Position numbers and translations under genes: made by a program. Below, piece after piece: positions 63,376-64,000 of a stretch of DNA of 64,000 nt; position 1 is the stretch's first letter, and every line of letters starts with the position of its first letter. Under the pieces are notes generated by a model, which made no database searches, was not told the DNA's origin, and worked only from the letters and a program-made list of their open reading frames with translations. The stretch is from Luteibacter sp. 9135 (GTDB taxonomy: Bacteria > Pseudomonadota > Gammaproteobacteria > Xanthomonadales > Rhodanobacteraceae): contig NZ_JQNB01000001.1 of NCBI RefSeq assembly GCF_000745005.1, positions 248,001-312,000 on the forward strand, in the 5' to 3' direction.

Positions 63376-64000
63376 TCAGCGCGTAATCGCCTTCGGGTCC
63401 TGCTTGGCCTTCAGCGCCGCGCACAGCAGCGTCTGTTCGCTGGTCTGCGCGAGACCACGATCGGCGCCACTGACCTGGCCAAGGCGCGGCTTGAAGAACG
63501 CATCCATGCGATCGGCTTCCGCCTTGGAGCAGCTGCCACCGGCCGCCATTGCCGGCAGCTGGCCACCGGCGAAGCTGCCGGTACGCGCCACGATCTTGTC
63601 GTAGTTCGCGGTGAACCACGTCCACAGGTCGTTACGCGTGGCTTCCGTGGCACGACCGCCACGCAGCACCGCCGCCATCTCGCCGACCTTTACGTCCTTG
63701 CCCAGGGCGAAGTCGCGAGCCTTGTTGGCCAGCGCCGCGTCCTTGGTGGAAGCAAGCGCGGAAAGCATCGCATTGCGCTTGGCCGGATCGGAAGTCTTGG
63801 GGATCTCCGCGATCAGCGCATCGACGGCCGGCGCGCCACGTTCCTGCACCGCTACACCCAGCGCATCGGCCAGCAGGTCAGGGTCGGCCGCGTCGAGGTC
63901 GAGGTGGCCATCCTTCGTCTTCAGTGCGGCATCGCCCTGCTTGAGCATCTCCGCGCGTACCGAAGGTTCGGCGATGTCGTCGTCACCCAGGAAGCCCACC
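63376..64000 (-). CDS. C-terminal part of a probable M1 aminopeptidase
   Basis: About 208 residues are visible and the frame runs off the window end. The helical-repeat sequence (LADALGVAVQERGAPAVDALIAEIPKTSDPAKRNAMLSALASTKDAALANKARDFALGKDVKVGEMAAVLRGG...TRNDLWTWFTANYDKIVART) is typical of the ERAP1-like C-terminal domain of M1 metallopeptidases. In such enzymes the zinc site HExxH lies upstream, outside the window. A late Cys pair (GSCSKA, LLCAAL) may form a disulfide, which suggests export. Confidence 0.8.
   Translation of the reverse strand, partial: VGFLGDDDIAEPSVRAEMLKQGDAALKTKDGHLDLDAADPDLLADALGVAVQERGAPAVDALIAEIPKTSDPAKRNAMLSALASTKDAALANKARDFALGKDVKVGEMAAVLRGGRATEATRNDLWTWFTANYDKIVARTGSFAGGQLPAMAAGGSCSKAEADRMDAFFKPRLGQVSGADRGLAQTSEQTLLCAALKAKQDPKAITR

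Overview
The window is high-GC DNA packed with short-spaced genes. The housekeeping set (glyA-nrdR-ribD ... ribE-ribBA-ribH-nusB-thiL-pgpA, purL, dsbC-xerD, dxs, prmC, bioA, ettA) and the GTAG-headed REP-like repeats point to a gammaproteobacterium of the Xanthomonadales. I infer Rhodanobacteraceae (Luteibacter/Dyella/Rhodanobacter type), from gene content and repeat style only. No rRNA, tRNA, CRISPR array or prophage was found.

Layout. 1-5.6 kb: end of a molybdenum hydroxylase, a methyltransferase, an intracellular PHB depolymerase, an anion permease, an envelope protein with seven GSGD repeats and a small exported protein. 5.9-9.6 kb: overlapping minus-strand genes mazG, cysQ, nudE, an inositol-monophosphatase-type phosphatase and gspN. 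9.6-11.8 kb: bioA and rsmE. 11.8-22.2 kb: a long minus-strand riboflavin and housekeeping array with an FMN riboswitch in its middle and a RibBA whose second domain has lost its active site. 22.3-24.7 kb: two divergent secreted zinc-protease paralogues. 24.8-31.1 kb: ettA, pyrF, a small regulator, def, cstA-ybdD. 31.1-33.1 kb: a FadR-type regulator facing a periplasmic aldose 1-epimerase, with paired TGTC(C/G)GACA operators between them. 33.1-35.1 kb: repetitive DNA holding an intact IS3-family element inserted inside a structured hairpin repeat. 35.1-41.5 kb: a drug/metabolite exporter, a glycosyltransferase, purL, dsbC. 41.7-44.0 kb: three 116-residue paralogues of unknown function surrounding xerD. 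44.1-47.7 kb: an RDD protein and two related TonB-like anchored proteins. 47.9-56.7 kb: mixed housekeeping genes. 56.7-61.8 kb: two tandem lipoprotein hydrolases, then a phyH / sugar dehydrogenase / LacI-type regulator module with a perfect 16-bp operator. 61.8-63.4 kb: a lower-GC islet bounded by inverted 142-bp repeats and containing one orphan gene and one broken secreted-protein gene. 63.4 kb to the end: the C-terminus of a probable M1 aminopeptidase.

Most promising for new biology: the 116-aa family around xerD, the divergent metalloprotease pair, the TonB-like pair with a shared C-terminal domain, and the inverted-repeat islet. The repeats also give clean evolutionary evidence: REP heads provide the stop codons of two genes, stems change with pairing preserved, and the IS3 insertion can be reversed on paper using its 3-bp target duplication. 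I see no complete defence or secretion system. The interesting material is small paralogous families and repeat biology.
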